Shown here: positions 1 to 9,026 of the stretch, one piece after another
How positions within the stretch are numbered: position 1 is the first letter of the stretch
How the letters are laid out: the number at the start of each line of letters is the position of its first letter
NCBI GenBank assembly: GCA_029558905.1
Contig: JAKQCX010000005.1
Coordinates: forward strand, 166,278-230,277
DNA length: 64,000 nt
Reading direction: 5' to 3'
Origin: Pseudomonadota bacterium
GTDB taxonomy: Bacteria; Pseudomonadota; Gammaproteobacteria; Burkholderiales; Thiobacillaceae
Position numbers and translations under genes: made by a program
Notes under the pieces: model-generated
What the model was told of the DNA's origin: nothing
Database searches by the model: none
Seen by the model: only the letters and a program-made list of their open reading frames with translations

Positions 1-2
1 CC

Positions 3-1325
3 GCTGCGGCCGACTGGGATGCGGATGAGCCCCCCGGATTCCTGCGCGAACTCAAGGCGCTTCAGGATGTCCTCATCGACCGCTTTGCGGAGCCCGCTGC
101 GGTCGGCGGACCGCGCGGACATGCCGACCTGGAGGAACTGCTCCCCGAGATCGTCAACGAGCTTTTTTCGCGGGCGAGGGAGTCGTCCGGCGGCGAAGAC
201 GCGGTCCTGTACGAATACCTGTTCGACCTCGAGAACGACGTCGATGGCGTGAGGTCTGCCGTGCGCGACTACACCGTCGTGCTGGCAGCCACTTGTCAGC
301 AGGCGGTCGGCTTTCAGATGAGCCTCCAGAAGGGGGAGCAGAGCGTCTTCGCGAACGTCATCGTCGACGAGGCGGCGCGGGCCAATCCCCTCGATCTGTT
401 CATTCCGATGGCACTGGCGGAGCGCCGGATCATCCTCGTCGGGGATCACCGCCAGCTTCCACATATCCTGGAGCCGGACGTCGAGGGACAGCTGGAACTC
501 TCGGTCTCCGACGAGACGCGAAAGGCGCTGCGGCGCAGTCTTTTTCAGCGCCTCTTCGAATCGATGCGTGAGCGCGAGGCTGCCGACGGCATCAAGAGGA
601 CCGTCACGCTCGACGTGCAGTACCGAATGCATCCCGTTCTGGGTACCTTCGTCAGCGATACGTTCTATGCGCCCTACGGGGAAGCCTTTCGATCCGAGAA
701 GCCTGCCGAACAGTTCGAGCACGGCCTGCCGGGCTACCAACCTCACGTCGCCGCTTGGGTCGACGTTCCGCTATCGGCCGGAAAGGAGCAGGGCGGTCAG
801 AGCAAACGCAGACCCGCCGAGGCACGCTGGATCGCGAAGGAGCTCAAGAATCTGGCCACGGCCCGGCCGGACCTGAGCTTCGGGGTGATTTCGTTCTACG
901 CGGGCCAGGTCGACGGAATCCTCGCCGAGTTGGAGGCGCTCGGCATTGCGGAACAACTCCAGGACGGGTCGTTCCGCGTCGCCGATGCATGGCGAGAGAC
1001 GCGGGGGCTGGACGGACACCTCAAGGAGCGGATCCGGGTCGGCACGGTCGACGCCTTCCAGGGCAAGGAGTTCGATGTCGTCTTCCTGTCGATGACTCGA
1101 TCGAACGATCTTCCGATTTCCGACGAGCGATCCCTGAGACGGAAGTTCGGTCACCTGATGCTCGAGAACCGGTTGTGCGTCGCGATGAGCCGCCAGCAGC
1201 GGCTACTGATCGTCGTTGGCGATTCGGGAATGCTTCGCGGCGAAGTCGCCGAACGAAGCCTTGCCGGCCTGGTGGCATTCCGAAAACTGTGCGAGGGGCG
1301 GCATGGCTGCGTTATTTCAGCTTGA
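3..1325 (+). CDS. UPF1-like superfamily 1 helicase, 5' end outside the window
   Basis: The frame is open from the first bases of the window, so the N-terminus is missing; about 440 residues are visible. The C-terminal half of an SF1 helicase is clear: motif II VIVDEAA near residue 119, motif III VGDHRQLPH, a Q/Y-rich stretch VQYRMHP, motif V TVDAFQGKEFDVVFLS and motif VI RLCVAMSRQQR. These match the UPF1/DNA2 branch, which unwinds RNA or DNA using ATP. The next gene starts 23 bases before this stop codon, so the two are probably translated together. The company of an McrB-like and a DUF2357 protein suggests the helicase (CnuH-type) subunit of a CoCoNuT-like defence system; that role is inferred. 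Any N-terminal nuclease or OB-fold cannot be seen. Confidence 0.88.
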   Translation, partial: AAADWDADEPPGFLRELKALQDVLIDRFAEPAAVGGPRGHADLEELLPEIVNELFSRARESSGGEDAVLYEYLFDLENDVDGVRSAVRDYTVVLAATCQQAVGFQMSLQKGEQSVFANVIVDEAARANPLDLFIPMALAERRIILVGDHRQLPHILEPDVEGQLELSVSDETRKALRRSLFQRLFESMREREAADGIKRTVTLDVQYRMHPVLGTFVSDTFYAPYGEAFRSEKPAEQFEHGLPGYQPHVAAWVDVPLSAGKEQGGQSKRRPAEARWIAKELKNLATARPDLSFGVISFYAGQVDGILAELEALGIAEQLQDGSFRVADAWRETRGLDGHLKERIRVGTVDAFQGKEFDVVFLSMTRSNDLPISDERSLRRKFGHLMLENRLCVAMSRQQRLLIVVGDSGMLRGEVAERSLAGLVAFRKLCEGRHGCVISA

Positions 1326-2877
1326 TTCGCCTGTTCTGCACTTCGGTCCCCGTCTTCCAGCGGGAGTCCGGTACAGCCAGCGCAAGTTCCTCTTGTGGCC
1401 GGCGCTGATGTATCGCGTCGTCGCACCGGAAGTGCGGCCTCGACAGGTCAACATCCTGCAGAAGGCAGTGCTCGGCATGTGTCGCGCGGGCATCACGTTC
1501 CCCCCGCGAATCGGCGAGAAGCTGAGAATCCATGCGGACCTGGCCACGCTCATCCTGTCCGAGCTTCTGCAGAGGGGGCTCATCAAGCAGGACGGACTGC
1601 CAACGCCTGCAGGCAACGAGGTGTTCGAGGCCGAAGCGCTCGACATGAGACCTGCGGTAACCGGGCACGTGTTCCAGGACCCGTGGTCCGGCGATCTCTG
1701 GCCACGCTTCGTCCAACGCCTCGACTACGCGGAACTGGACCGTCGCGAGAACGGCTTTCCGGATCTGATTCTGGGCACCAAAGGTAAGCCGCGACGAGAG
1801 CGGGCCTTCATGTGCCGACCGCTCGACCCCTCGGTTCCGCCGGCGCCAGATGTGCGGCAAATACTGCGGGCGACCCGGCGGCACAAGTCGGCCCTGCGCA
1901 ATTCCGAGTCCTTCGAGTCGGCCGATGAGGACGAGCACCTCGACCTGGACGCAGGTCCGGTGCTCGAGCGAATCTCGCTGGTAGACGACACACCGACTCC
2001 GGTCTTCCTGTCCACCTTCATCTATCTGGTCGAGAACGAGCAAACCGGAGACTGGCACGCGTGCGATCCCTTCGGGCTGGGAGAGAGCCCGGCCCTCAGA
2101 CGCGCCGTCGAGCGCGAACTCGCGCACTTCCCAAGGCTTCGCGAAACGGTCGAGGCCCTCGTTGGTTCGTCCCTGGACGCGCAGGCAGAGAAGCAGCGGG
2201 GATGGATCGCCGAAGTAAGGGCGCTCGCTACTTCGAATCTCGAGCGAAAACTCACGGTCAACGCGCGCGACCTGCCAGAGTTCGAGCAGCTGCTTCAGCT
2301 GGAGATGGCCTATGTGGACGCGCAATTGCTTGGCGACGCGTGTCCTGAGCAGCGTCTGAGAGATCTCCTGGGCGCGGCGAGAAGAGTCCTTGAATCGTCG
2401 TTCCGATCGATAGCGGCGCGCTTTCCGCCTGGCGACGTGTGGCGTCACGTCTACTTCAAAGACAAGAGCGGCAAGGATCGTCCGGTCCAGGATCAGATCT
2501 ATGTCTCGAGCGTCTATGAAGCTCGCGCCGCCGCTCTCGGCTTCAAGACTCCGCTGCCAGCTGCTCTGGGGGGAACCCGACCGAATCACCTGAAGGCGGC
2601 GTGTTACGAGTCCGGCTGGAGGCTTCGCGGCGCGATCGTCGCCGCAATGATGGTTGCGACTGATAGGCCCGATCACCCGCTTGTCCGGGCAGCGAAGCGT
2701 CGGCCAGAGCTCATCGAGGATCTGGACCAGGTCGCAACGATGGCCGGTGATGCCATACATGCTGGTGACAGCAGTCTGGAGCTTGCGGCGATATCTCCGG
2801 TGATCGATTCGGTCTACAGGTCCGTTGCCATCCTCGGCGGGATCGACGTTGGCGCGACACAACTGCTAGGGGGCTAG
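1303..2877 (+). CDS. Unrecognised protein of the defence operon, winged-helix-like N-terminus
   Basis: Encodes 524 residues from the ATG at 1303, chosen because GAGGGG lies just upstream and it overlaps the helicase stop. I do not recognise the family. Residues about 80-110 (LATLILSELLQRGLI, then PTPAGNEVFE) look like the recognition helix and wing of a winged-helix domain. A motif VTGHVFQDPWSGDLWPRF follows. The C-terminal third is helical, with GDAIHAG, which loosely recalls the histidine end of a HEPN RNase motif, but the usual upstream arginine is absent. The gene sits 7 bases before the McrB-like gene and overlaps the helicase gene, so it is very likely a subunit of the same system. It could be a target-recognition or effector subunit. 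Confidence 0.75.
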   Translation: MAALFQLDSPVLHFGPRLPAGVRYSQRKFLLWPALMYRVVAPEVRPRQVNILQKAVLGMCRAGITFPPRIGEKLRIHADLATLILSELLQRGLIKQDGLPTPAGNEVFEAEALDMRPAVTGHVFQDPWSGDLWPRFVQRLDYAELDRRENGFPDLILGTKGKPRRERAFMCRPLDPSVPPAPDVRQILRATRRHKSALRNSESFESADEDEHLDLDAGPVLERISLVDDTPTPVFLSTFIYLVENEQTGDWHACDPFGLGESPALRRAVERELAHFPRLRETVEALVGSSLDAQAEKQRGWIAEVRALATSNLERKLTVNARDLPEFEQLLQLEMAYVDAQLLGDACPEQRLRDLLGAARRVLESSFRSIAARFPPGDVWRHVYFKDKSGKDRPVQDQIYVSSVYEARAAALGFKTPLPAALGGTRPNHLKAACYESGWRLRGAIVAAMMVATDRPDHPLVRAAKRRPELIEDLDQVATMAGDAIHAGDSSLELAAISPVIDSVYRSVAILGGIDVGATQLLGG

Positions 2878-2884
2878 TTACACG

Positions 2885-5335
2885 ATGGCGACGCACAAGA
2901 ACAAGCACAGGCAGATTCCACAGCAGAACCAGAAGCCGGCGCCGTCAACCGAAGGCGCCGCTGGCAATTCACCCACCAGCGGGCCGGTGACCGCTGCGGA
3001 CATCACGACCCCGGGAACGGCGATCGAGGCGATCAGCAAGGTCCATTCGCAAGCGCTGGAGACGGCCACAGAAGGAGACATCGAGGCCGCGACGAAGGCC
3101 GCTCCAGCTGGCACCGACGGCCTGGATATCGTGAAGGCCGCGCGCGACCTCTGGGAAGCAAATGAACTTTGCAGGGCGCGAGCGGAGCGGATGTCGCGTC
3201 TCGAAGAGGGCGAACGGGCTCTCAAGGAATCGCAAGACCTGTTGGCCCAGGAGCAGGCCCAGCTTGCCGTCGACCGGAAAGCGCTCGAAGAGCGGGAATC
3301 GTCGCTCAAGGTCAAGGAGGAGGAGGTTCGGGAACGGGAGGACGGGCTTCGCGTCCGCGAGCTGAACGCAGAGGCCGGGTTTGCGGCGGAACGCCGCGTC
3401 TCCCTTCAACTTCTCGACCAGGAAGCGGCCGCCGTCCGGGAAGAACTATCTCGGGCGCGCGGTTTGATCTCTGCGGAGCGCGCTGATTGGGACGCGCGCT
3501 GGCGGCAAGAGGACCAGAGGGTCAGGGCGGAACTCGAGCAACTGAGGCGCGAGCAGGCTGAGCAACATGCGGCGTCGGTGGGTGAGTTGGACGAGCAGAG
3601 GCGGCAGTTCGAAACTGAAGCCTCGCAGACGCGTGCAGCCCTGAAGAAGCAACAGGCTCAACTCGATGTTCGCGAAGACCTGCTGCGGGAGGATCGTGAG
3701 GCATTCGATCTTCGAGTAAAGCAGCGTGCAGGTGCCGCGCTCGAAGAGGCAGAGGCGAAGTACCGCGACTTGGAAGCTCGTCTCGCGGCAGCGCGAAAGG
3801 AGCGCGACAGTCTGTACGAGAGATTGCGAGAGCGCGAAGAGGCGGAACGTGCTCTTGGCAACCGACCGCTCGACCAGGTCAAACGGGAACTCGACGCCCT
3901 GATCAAGGAGAACAAGTCCCTGGCCGATCGCCTTGCCAAGCGCCCGAGCGAGGACATGGTGGCGCGCCTAGAAATGCTGGAGCGCTCACAGGAAGAGTGG
4001 GAAGCGGATCGTGCGCGACTCTCCCAGGAGCTGATGGCCAGCCGCGCCTCGGTCGCCCGATCGGCGATTGCCGTCACCGAACTCGAGTCGCTCCGGGATC
4101 AGAAGGCCGCACTAGAGACCGGGAGGGACTTGCTGCAGGCCGCCCTGGAGGAACTCCGGAAGGACGTCGACGAACGCATTCGGCGGTCCGACGGGGTCAG
4201 CCCCTTCCCGTCATGCAGTCAGATGGATGGCGACGACGCCCTTCAGGGCCGCGTGCCGATGTTCGACGAGATTCCGGATCTGGCTGCGTTCTGCGGCGAC
4301 CTGCAGAACCGAGTCGCCTTCGATCCGACGTCGGGCAAGGAGCTGTACTACTCCCTGTCCGACATTCGCTGCTTTCTCGCCGGCATGGCGATGAGCAGGC
4401 TCCATCTTCTACAGGGAATCAGCGGGACCGGGAAGACGAGCCTGCCCCTAGCCTTTGCTCGCGCCCTGGGTGCCGGGGCCGCCCTCATCGAGGTGCAGGC
4501 CGGGTGGAGGGATCGCCAGGATCTCATTGGTCATTTCAACGCGTTCGAGCGGCGTTTCTACGAGTCCGAGTTTCTGCAGGCGCTCTACAAGGCTCAGTGC
4601 CCGCGCTACGCGGATGGCGTCTTCATCGTCGTTCTGGACGAGATGAATCTCTCGCACCCGGAGCAGTACTTCGCCGACTTGCTTTCCGCGCTGGAGCAAG
4701 ACCCGCAGTATCAGAAGCTGGATCTGATGACTGCCGCTGTGGAGCCGGCGCCAGCCCTGCTTCAGAACGGTCGGACCCTTCCGCTGCCGCAAAACGTCTG
4801 GTTCGTTGGTACGGCGAACCACGATGAGACGACCAAGGACTTCGCGGACAAGACCTACGATCGCGCTCACGTGATGGAACTTCCGCGCCATCGGGAATCG
4901 TTCAAACCCAAGAAGACGAGGGCACGTGCTCCGGTATCGCTCGCGACTTTGAAGGGTGCATTCGAAGCAGCGCAGAACGCGTACCAGCAGCAAGCGGCTG
5001 CAGCGTATCGATTCGTGGACGCCCAGTTCGCCGAGATCTTGGGGCGCCGATTCCGGGTCGGCTGGGGCAATCGCCTGGAACGACAGATGCTCAACTTCGT
5101 TCCTGTCGTCCTGGCCGCCGGCGGCACCATGACCGAGGCCGTGGACCATATCCTGGCCACGAAATTGCTACGCAAGATTCGCGATCGGCACGATACGCGA
5201 CCGGAAGACCTCGAGGCTCTGCGCCTGGCGGTCGAAGAGGCATGGCCCCGTCTCGGCTCGCAGGGTGAGCCGGTGAAGTCGACCAGCATCGTTCGGGCGG
5301 AGCTGCGGCGTTTGGGCGCCGATGAAGCTGAATGA
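2885..5335 (+). CDS. McrB-type AAA+ NTPase with long coiled-coil N-terminus
   Basis: An 816-residue protein. Residues 1-60 are low-complexity; about 80-440 are dominated by E/R/A/L heptads, as in a long coiled coil. An McrB/dynein-type AAA+ module follows: Walker A GISGTGKT at about 511-518, Walker B FIVVLDEMN at about 579-587, and the sensor region GTANHDETTKDFADKTYDR near 642. McrB proteins form rings that drive a McrC partner. Classical McrB carries a DNA-reading N-terminal domain instead of a coiled coil; the replacement by a coiled coil is the hallmark of CnuB in CoCoNuT systems. The stop overlaps the next start (ATGA), which implies coupled translation with the DUF2357 protein. Confidence 0.88.
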   Translation: MATHKNKHRQIPQQNQKPAPSTEGAAGNSPTSGPVTAADITTPGTAIEAISKVHSQALETATEGDIEAATKAAPAGTDGLDIVKAARDLWEANELCRARAERMSRLEEGERALKESQDLLAQEQAQLAVDRKALEERESSLKVKEEEVREREDGLRVRELNAEAGFAAERRVSLQLLDQEAAAVREELSRARGLISAERADWDARWRQEDQRVRAELEQLRREQAEQHAASVGELDEQRRQFETEASQTRAALKKQQAQLDVREDLLREDREAFDLRVKQRAGAALEEAEAKYRDLEARLAAARKERDSLYERLREREEAERALGNRPLDQVKRELDALIKENKSLADRLAKRPSEDMVARLEMLERSQEEWEADRARLSQELMASRASVARSAIAVTELESLRDQKAALETGRDLLQAALEELRKDVDERIRRSDGVSPFPSCSQMDGDDALQGRVPMFDEIPDLAAFCGDLQNRVAFDPTSGKELYYSLSDIRCFLAGMAMSRLHLLQGISGTGKTSLPLAFARALGAGAALIEVQAGWRDRQDLIGHFNAFERRFYESEFLQALYKAQCPRYADGVFIVVLDEMNLSHPEQYFADLLSALEQDPQYQKLDLMTAAVEPAPALLQNGRTLPLPQNVWFVGTANHDETTKDFADKTYDRAHVMELPRHRESFKPKKTRARAPVSLATLKGAFEAAQNAYQQQAAAAYRFVDAQFAEILGRRFRVGWGNRLERQMLNFVPVVLAAGGTMTEAVDHILATKLLRKIRDRHDTRPEDLEALRLAVEEAWPRLGSQGEPVKSTSIVRAELRRLGADEAE

Positions 5336-7572
5336 CGTATAGGTTCATCGACAGGTTGCTCGGACATGCCAGTGATGTCCAGGCGGGGGATCTGGTCCTC
5401 GGCAGATTCATGGTCGAGCCGCTGGGCGATGACTCCACCTTCTGGAACTCCGTTGCCATAGCGGAGCCCAGCTTCTGCGTCCCCGATCTCCGAGGGCACT
5501 GGCAGTTGATGGAACCGGGTCGCGAGCGAGTCGAAGGAACGATGTCGCGAGCGCAGGTTCTGGACCGGCTGGATGTAACGAGCATTCTGGATGTCGGAAA
5601 CAGCGTCAGAGAGGTTCTCTCGTCGGGCGGCACTTGGCTGGATGCGCTCGACGTGTCTCCCCTGGTTCCGGGAATGTCTGAGCGAGCGGAACTGCAGGAG
5701 TTCGAGAAGTTGCTCGCGGACCGTCTCGGCCATCTCGTCGAAGTCTGTCAGCGACCCCGGACCCACCTCAGGGTGGAGGTCGAAAGAACAGCGGTGGCTA
5801 GGGCCCGGCGGCTTGCAACGCAGGCCCCCAGCTATCTCGCAGCGCATACCGAGGATTGGGACCGCCCGACTCTGCGTGCCGTCATACCCAAGCGCATCCT
5901 CTCGTTGGTCCGAGAGGACCAATTCGATATCTACGAGAACAGGGTCGCTGTCCGTCTCGTCGATCATCTGGACGCGTACCTCTCACGGCGCGTGAACGAG
6001 GTCGCCAGGCTGCTTCGCCTATTCAACGAAGTCGGGGATCACAGCTCCACGGCAGGACAGGGCTCCCACTGGCGGCAGAAGCGGGTCTACCAACTCTGGG
6101 GCGACTCGCTCGATGCCGGAGAGGCCCGCCGCAAGGCCGAGCGCACCCTCGAGCACCTGAAGTTGCTGAAGTACTCGGTTTCTGGCCTGATGGACTCAGT
6201 GCTGTATCGCGAGGTGCCGCGGCGCGCGTTCGTGAGCACGACACTGACGATGACGAACATCCTCGCGAACGACGTCCACTACCGCAGGGTGGCGGAAGTC
6301 TGGTTGGCTTGGGCAAGGCTCGGGCTCGAGCAGTCCCCTAGACCGGACAAGTACTTCGAGGAGATGCAGGAGCTCTGCCGCTGCTTCGGAGGGCTTTCGC
6401 TCCTGCTCGTCATCAGAGGGCTGAGCCAGCTCGGTATCGACCCCGTGGACCTCTCGCAGGCTCTCGAAGGAAATGAGATCGACCTTGAAGGGCGGGGCAC
6501 CCGAGCTCGACTCTCCTGGTCATTGACCGACGGCACATTGCGCCTTGCGGTCGACGGTGCGAAGCCCTTGAGAATCGTTCCGATCCCCGCGTCGGTCGCG
6601 ATGTTCGATGACGAGAATCTGGCCAGATTGATCCGTGATGCCGATGAGGCCGCGACCCAACAAGAGATCACGCTGGTTCTCTATCCGAGTCCTTCGTCTG
6701 AAGCTGCACTTCGGCGCATCGCCCCTGTCCATGCGCATCGATTGAATGCTCTTTCGCACGAGGTCGCCGAGCGAGGACGGGGACGTGCAGGATTCCTGCC
6801 GGTCTCGCCATGGGACTTGTCCAGCGTCGAGCGCGTCGCGCGTGAGCTTCGATGGGTGATCACGGCGCCGAGGTTCCTTGCTTATCCGCCGGTCCTGGCC
6901 GCTCCGCCAATACCCAACATCGCGGACAGCGCGGCGTGGATCGAGACCACCGGCGCCGGCGTGGTCGTTACGCGCGCGCCTGAAGTGCATGAGGATCTCC
7001 GCCTTACGGAGCGGCTAGCCGCTCTGCGGAAGCGGCTCGAGGCTCTGGAGGACGAGCACGAGGACGTATCCCAGCAGCTACGACTGGCGGTCCGAGATGG
7101 CGGTGCGAGCGGGCCGCTGAACGCTCGCAAGAAGGCGTTGAATGCCTCAATCACTGACCTTAGATCGCAGATCGATTCCCTGGCCGACTTTTCGAAAGCA
7201 CTGGACGCCGCCATCGGACTCGTGAAATCGCTGCTTTCTTGCCCAACCTGCGGGACCATCGCCGACCCGAGGCGAGACTTCACGGCCGGCCGTGGGCATC
7301 GTTTCTCCTGTGTGTGCCCCGATTGCGCCACTGAGTGGGGGACGGAGGCGTGCCCGACCTGCAAGGCGTGGATTCCCACCTTGATGCCTGCCGTGAGTTC
7401 TTTGGCCGCGCAGGACTCGGCGGTGGGGTGGCTGGATCGCTTCCTTGGAGCGGATGTCCTTGCCGTCCCCTATAAGACCGAAGATGGCGCTGTGAGCTTT
7501 GTGTGTCCGTCATGCGGGCATGGCGGCAAGGCTTACATGGCATCGACGGAGCCTCCCGATGACCGGCTGTGA
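5332..7572 (+). CDS. DUF2357/McrC-like protein with C-terminal zinc ribbons
   Basis: A 746-residue partner of the McrB-like protein, starting inside its stop codon. Residues about 140-215 (HLRVEVERTAVARARRLA to DIYENRVAVRLVDHLD) fit the DUF2357 region found in McrC relatives. Residues about 563-620 form a short coiled coil. The C-terminus has paired cysteine knuckles: CPTC near 637, CPDC near 661, CPTC near 674 and CPSC near 724, so two zinc ribbons are likely. I could not find a clear PD-(D/E)xK triad in the middle region, where McrC has its nuclease; a degenerate nuclease fold around LRLAVDG (about 403) is possible. McrC normally docks on the McrB ring and stimulates GTP hydrolysis. Confidence 0.78.
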   Translation: MTYRFIDRLLGHASDVQAGDLVLGRFMVEPLGDDSTFWNSVAIAEPSFCVPDLRGHWQLMEPGRERVEGTMSRAQVLDRLDVTSILDVGNSVREVLSSGGTWLDALDVSPLVPGMSERAELQEFEKLLADRLGHLVEVCQRPRTHLRVEVERTAVARARRLATQAPSYLAAHTEDWDRPTLRAVIPKRILSLVREDQFDIYENRVAVRLVDHLDAYLSRRVNEVARLLRLFNEVGDHSSTAGQGSHWRQKRVYQLWGDSLDAGEARRKAERTLEHLKLLKYSVSGLMDSVLYREVPRRAFVSTTLTMTNILANDVHYRRVAEVWLAWARLGLEQSPRPDKYFEEMQELCRCFGGLSLLLVIRGLSQLGIDPVDLSQALEGNEIDLEGRGTRARLSWSLTDGTLRLAVDGAKPLRIVPIPASVAMFDDENLARLIRDADEAATQQEITLVLYPSPSSEAALRRIAPVHAHRLNALSHEVAERGRGRAGFLPVSPWDLSSVERVARELRWVITAPRFLAYPPVLAAPPIPNIADSAAWIETTGAGVVVTRAPEVHEDLRLTERLAALRKRLEALEDEHEDVSQQLRLAVRDGGASGPLNARKKALNASITDLRSQIDSLADFSKALDAAIGLVKSLLSCPTCGTIADPRRDFTAGRGHRFSCVCPDCATEWGTEACPTCKAWIPTLMPAVSSLAAQDSAVGWLDRFLGADVLAVPYKTEDGAVSFVCPSCGHGGKAYMASTEPPDDRL

Positions 7573-7608
7573 AGCAGAGGCTGGAACGACGGAGCAGGTA
7601 ACCACAAC

Positions 7609-8109
7609 ATGACAGCTCAGATCGCCGAAAGGCTTCGCTATCAGGGGGAGGATGTGGCGATGTGCACCAACCCCCTGAGCGACTTCTTCGCCATGGGTGG
7701 GTTCAACCCGCGATTCGAGTCGAACTCCACCGCCCTATGGCGCGGTTATGTCGGGCGATGGGAGATCGTCGATGGCAGGCTCTATCTGGTCGAGCTGCAC
7801 GGGACCCTGGAGGACGGAACCGAAGCGTCCGTTGCCACCATCTTCCCGGACTTCCCCGACAGAGTCTTCGCGCACTGGTACTCCGGCACGATTCGCATTC
7901 CGCAGGGCAAGCAGCTCGAGTACGTTCACATGGGCTACGGCAGCACGTTCGAACGAGACCTGTTCCTGGACGTGGAGCGTGGTGTCGTGAAGAGCACCCG
8001 GGTACGCCACAACGGAACCGCAGAGTCCGAGAGCGCACCTGATGGCTACGACGTTGGGGCCATGGCCGTGTTCCCTCGGTCCAAGAAGGACGATGCGGAG
8101 GGCGCGTGA
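7609..8109 (+). CDS. Small protein of unknown function next to the defence genes
   Basis: A 166-residue soluble protein from the ATG at 7609, 36 bases after the DUF2357 gene. It is well formed, with motifs MCTNPLSDFF, ALWRGYVGRWEI, FPDFPDRVFAHWYSGT and YVHMGYGSTFERD. The pattern of alternating hydrophobic residues suggests mostly beta structure. No signal peptide or membrane segment is visible. I cannot assign a function. It overlaps the next gene (GTGA), so the two form a pair, possibly cargo travelling with the island, perhaps a toxin-immunity-like or sensor pair. Confidence 0.7.
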   Translation: MTAQIAERLRYQGEDVAMCTNPLSDFFAMGGFNPRFESNSTALWRGYVGRWEIVDGRLYLVELHGTLEDGTEASVATIFPDFPDRVFAHWYSGTIRIPQGKQLEYVHMGYGSTFERDLFLDVERGVVKSTRVRHNGTAESESAPDGYDVGAMAVFPRSKKDDAEGA

Positions 8110-8717
8110 TCTACCTGTATTGGTACCTGGGGATCGGCGTCGCGGTTCTTGCCGTTGTCTTCGGCGCGCACCAGCTGACAAAGAAGGACGAGCCGGAGTC
8201 CCTTCGTGACCTTCTCGATGCCGTCAACCCTGACCGCAGGAAGCTCTCGTACCGCATCCTGAACAACGTGGTGGCTCCGGTGCTTGCCGCCGTTGCTGTC
8301 GTAGTCGTCTGGCCCGCTGCCCTCTACATGAAGGGCAAGGAGATCGTCGGGAAGAAGAGCGAGTCGGCGCTGGACGAAGAGCGTGAGTTTGCGGTGGAGC
8401 GCACTCACCTGCAGGAGCGTCTGACCGTTCTGCAGATCGAGGCCCGCGAGGTGGTCGCGGATCCGTTGGGTGCGGTCCCAGATCTGCCATTCGGCCACCT
8501 GAATGCAGCTTGGAAGACCTTCGTTGAAGAAGTCGGAGCGGACGATGAACTTTGGTCGCTCGGACGGCATCGTGACGGTAAAATTCATGGCGAAAATGCG
8601 ATTCGCGACAATGGCTTAGGGCGTTCGATGCCCAGCCTTCCCAGGTGCCTCCCTGACCAACATGGACCCGCATCAACGGCGGCGGGAACGGTCGCGGGAG
8701 TCGATAGATGCCGATAG
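8106..8717 (+). CDS. Small membrane protein of unknown function, abnormal C-terminus
   Basis: Starts at GTG 8106 overlapping the previous stop. Residues 1-22 (IYLYWYLGIGVAVLAVVFGA) and about 57-73 (VVAPVLAAVAVVVVWPA) are two membrane segments; a soluble tail with DPLGAVPDLPFGHLNAAW follows. From about residue 158 (after DDELW) the composition changes and the reading becomes arginine/proline-rich without pattern. In another frame from 8544 a short open stretch ends at a TAG at about 8618. The natural C-terminus has therefore probably been altered by a frameshift or by the recombination that formed the island edge. Function unknown. Confidence 0.55.
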   Translation: MIYLYWYLGIGVAVLAVVFGAHQLTKKDEPESLRDLLDAVNPDRRKLSYRILNNVVAPVLAAVAVVVVWPAALYMKGKEIVGKKSESALDEEREFAVERTHLQERLTVLQIEAREVVADPLGAVPDLPFGHLNAAWKTFVEEVGADDELWSLGRHRDGKIHGENAIRDNGLGRSMPSLPRCLPDQHGPASTAAGTVAGVDRCR

Positions 8718-8941
8718 ATCTCGAAAGCTAGCCATCGTGGACGCGCCGACTGTTCTCGATAGATGTCGATCGATGGTGAAAGCTGCGCTCGGGGATCCCA
8801 CTCGAAGTGACGGTACTTCTGACGGTAAAACAACCGCGGTTCGAGCTGTTCGTCAAGCCCATCAACGACTTACAGAAGCCGTTGATGATTGAGTGGGAAT
8901 GATTCGGCGTCTTTCAGGGTCGATCGAGATCGATCGAAAAG
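8701..8941. repeat. Three spaced copies of a TCGATAGA/TCGATCGA repeat
   Basis: Three related blocks of 22-27 bases occur at 8701-8727, 8756-8782 and 8920-8941. The first two share TCGATAGATG, then TCGAT-type sequence and a final GAAAG. The third is TCGATCGAGATCGATCGAA and is self-complementary in part. They lie just outside the last island gene and before the mobile-element scar. They could be recombinase or partition-type binding sites, or leftovers of an element end. The copies are unequal and unevenly spaced, so this is not a CRISPR. Confidence 0.5.
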
Positions 8942-9026
8942 TAGGCCTAGGGAAGCGCTGAACAAATGCTGATTTCAACGCATCCCCGGGGTAAAAAACG
9001 CGCGGCGAGCACGAATTTGCGCGGGG

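Noticed and set aside
8662..8892. Short plus-strand open frame near the island edge
   Set aside because: It runs through the TCGATAGA repeats, lacks a ribosome site and has no recognisable pattern.
8701..8941. CRISPR array
   Set aside because: Only three unequal copies with uneven spacing and no cas genes.
8951..8967. GGAAGCGCTGAACAAAT as the terminal repeat of an insertion sequence
   Set aside because: Only one copy was found, so an inverted partner or target duplication cannot be shown; kept only as a remark.
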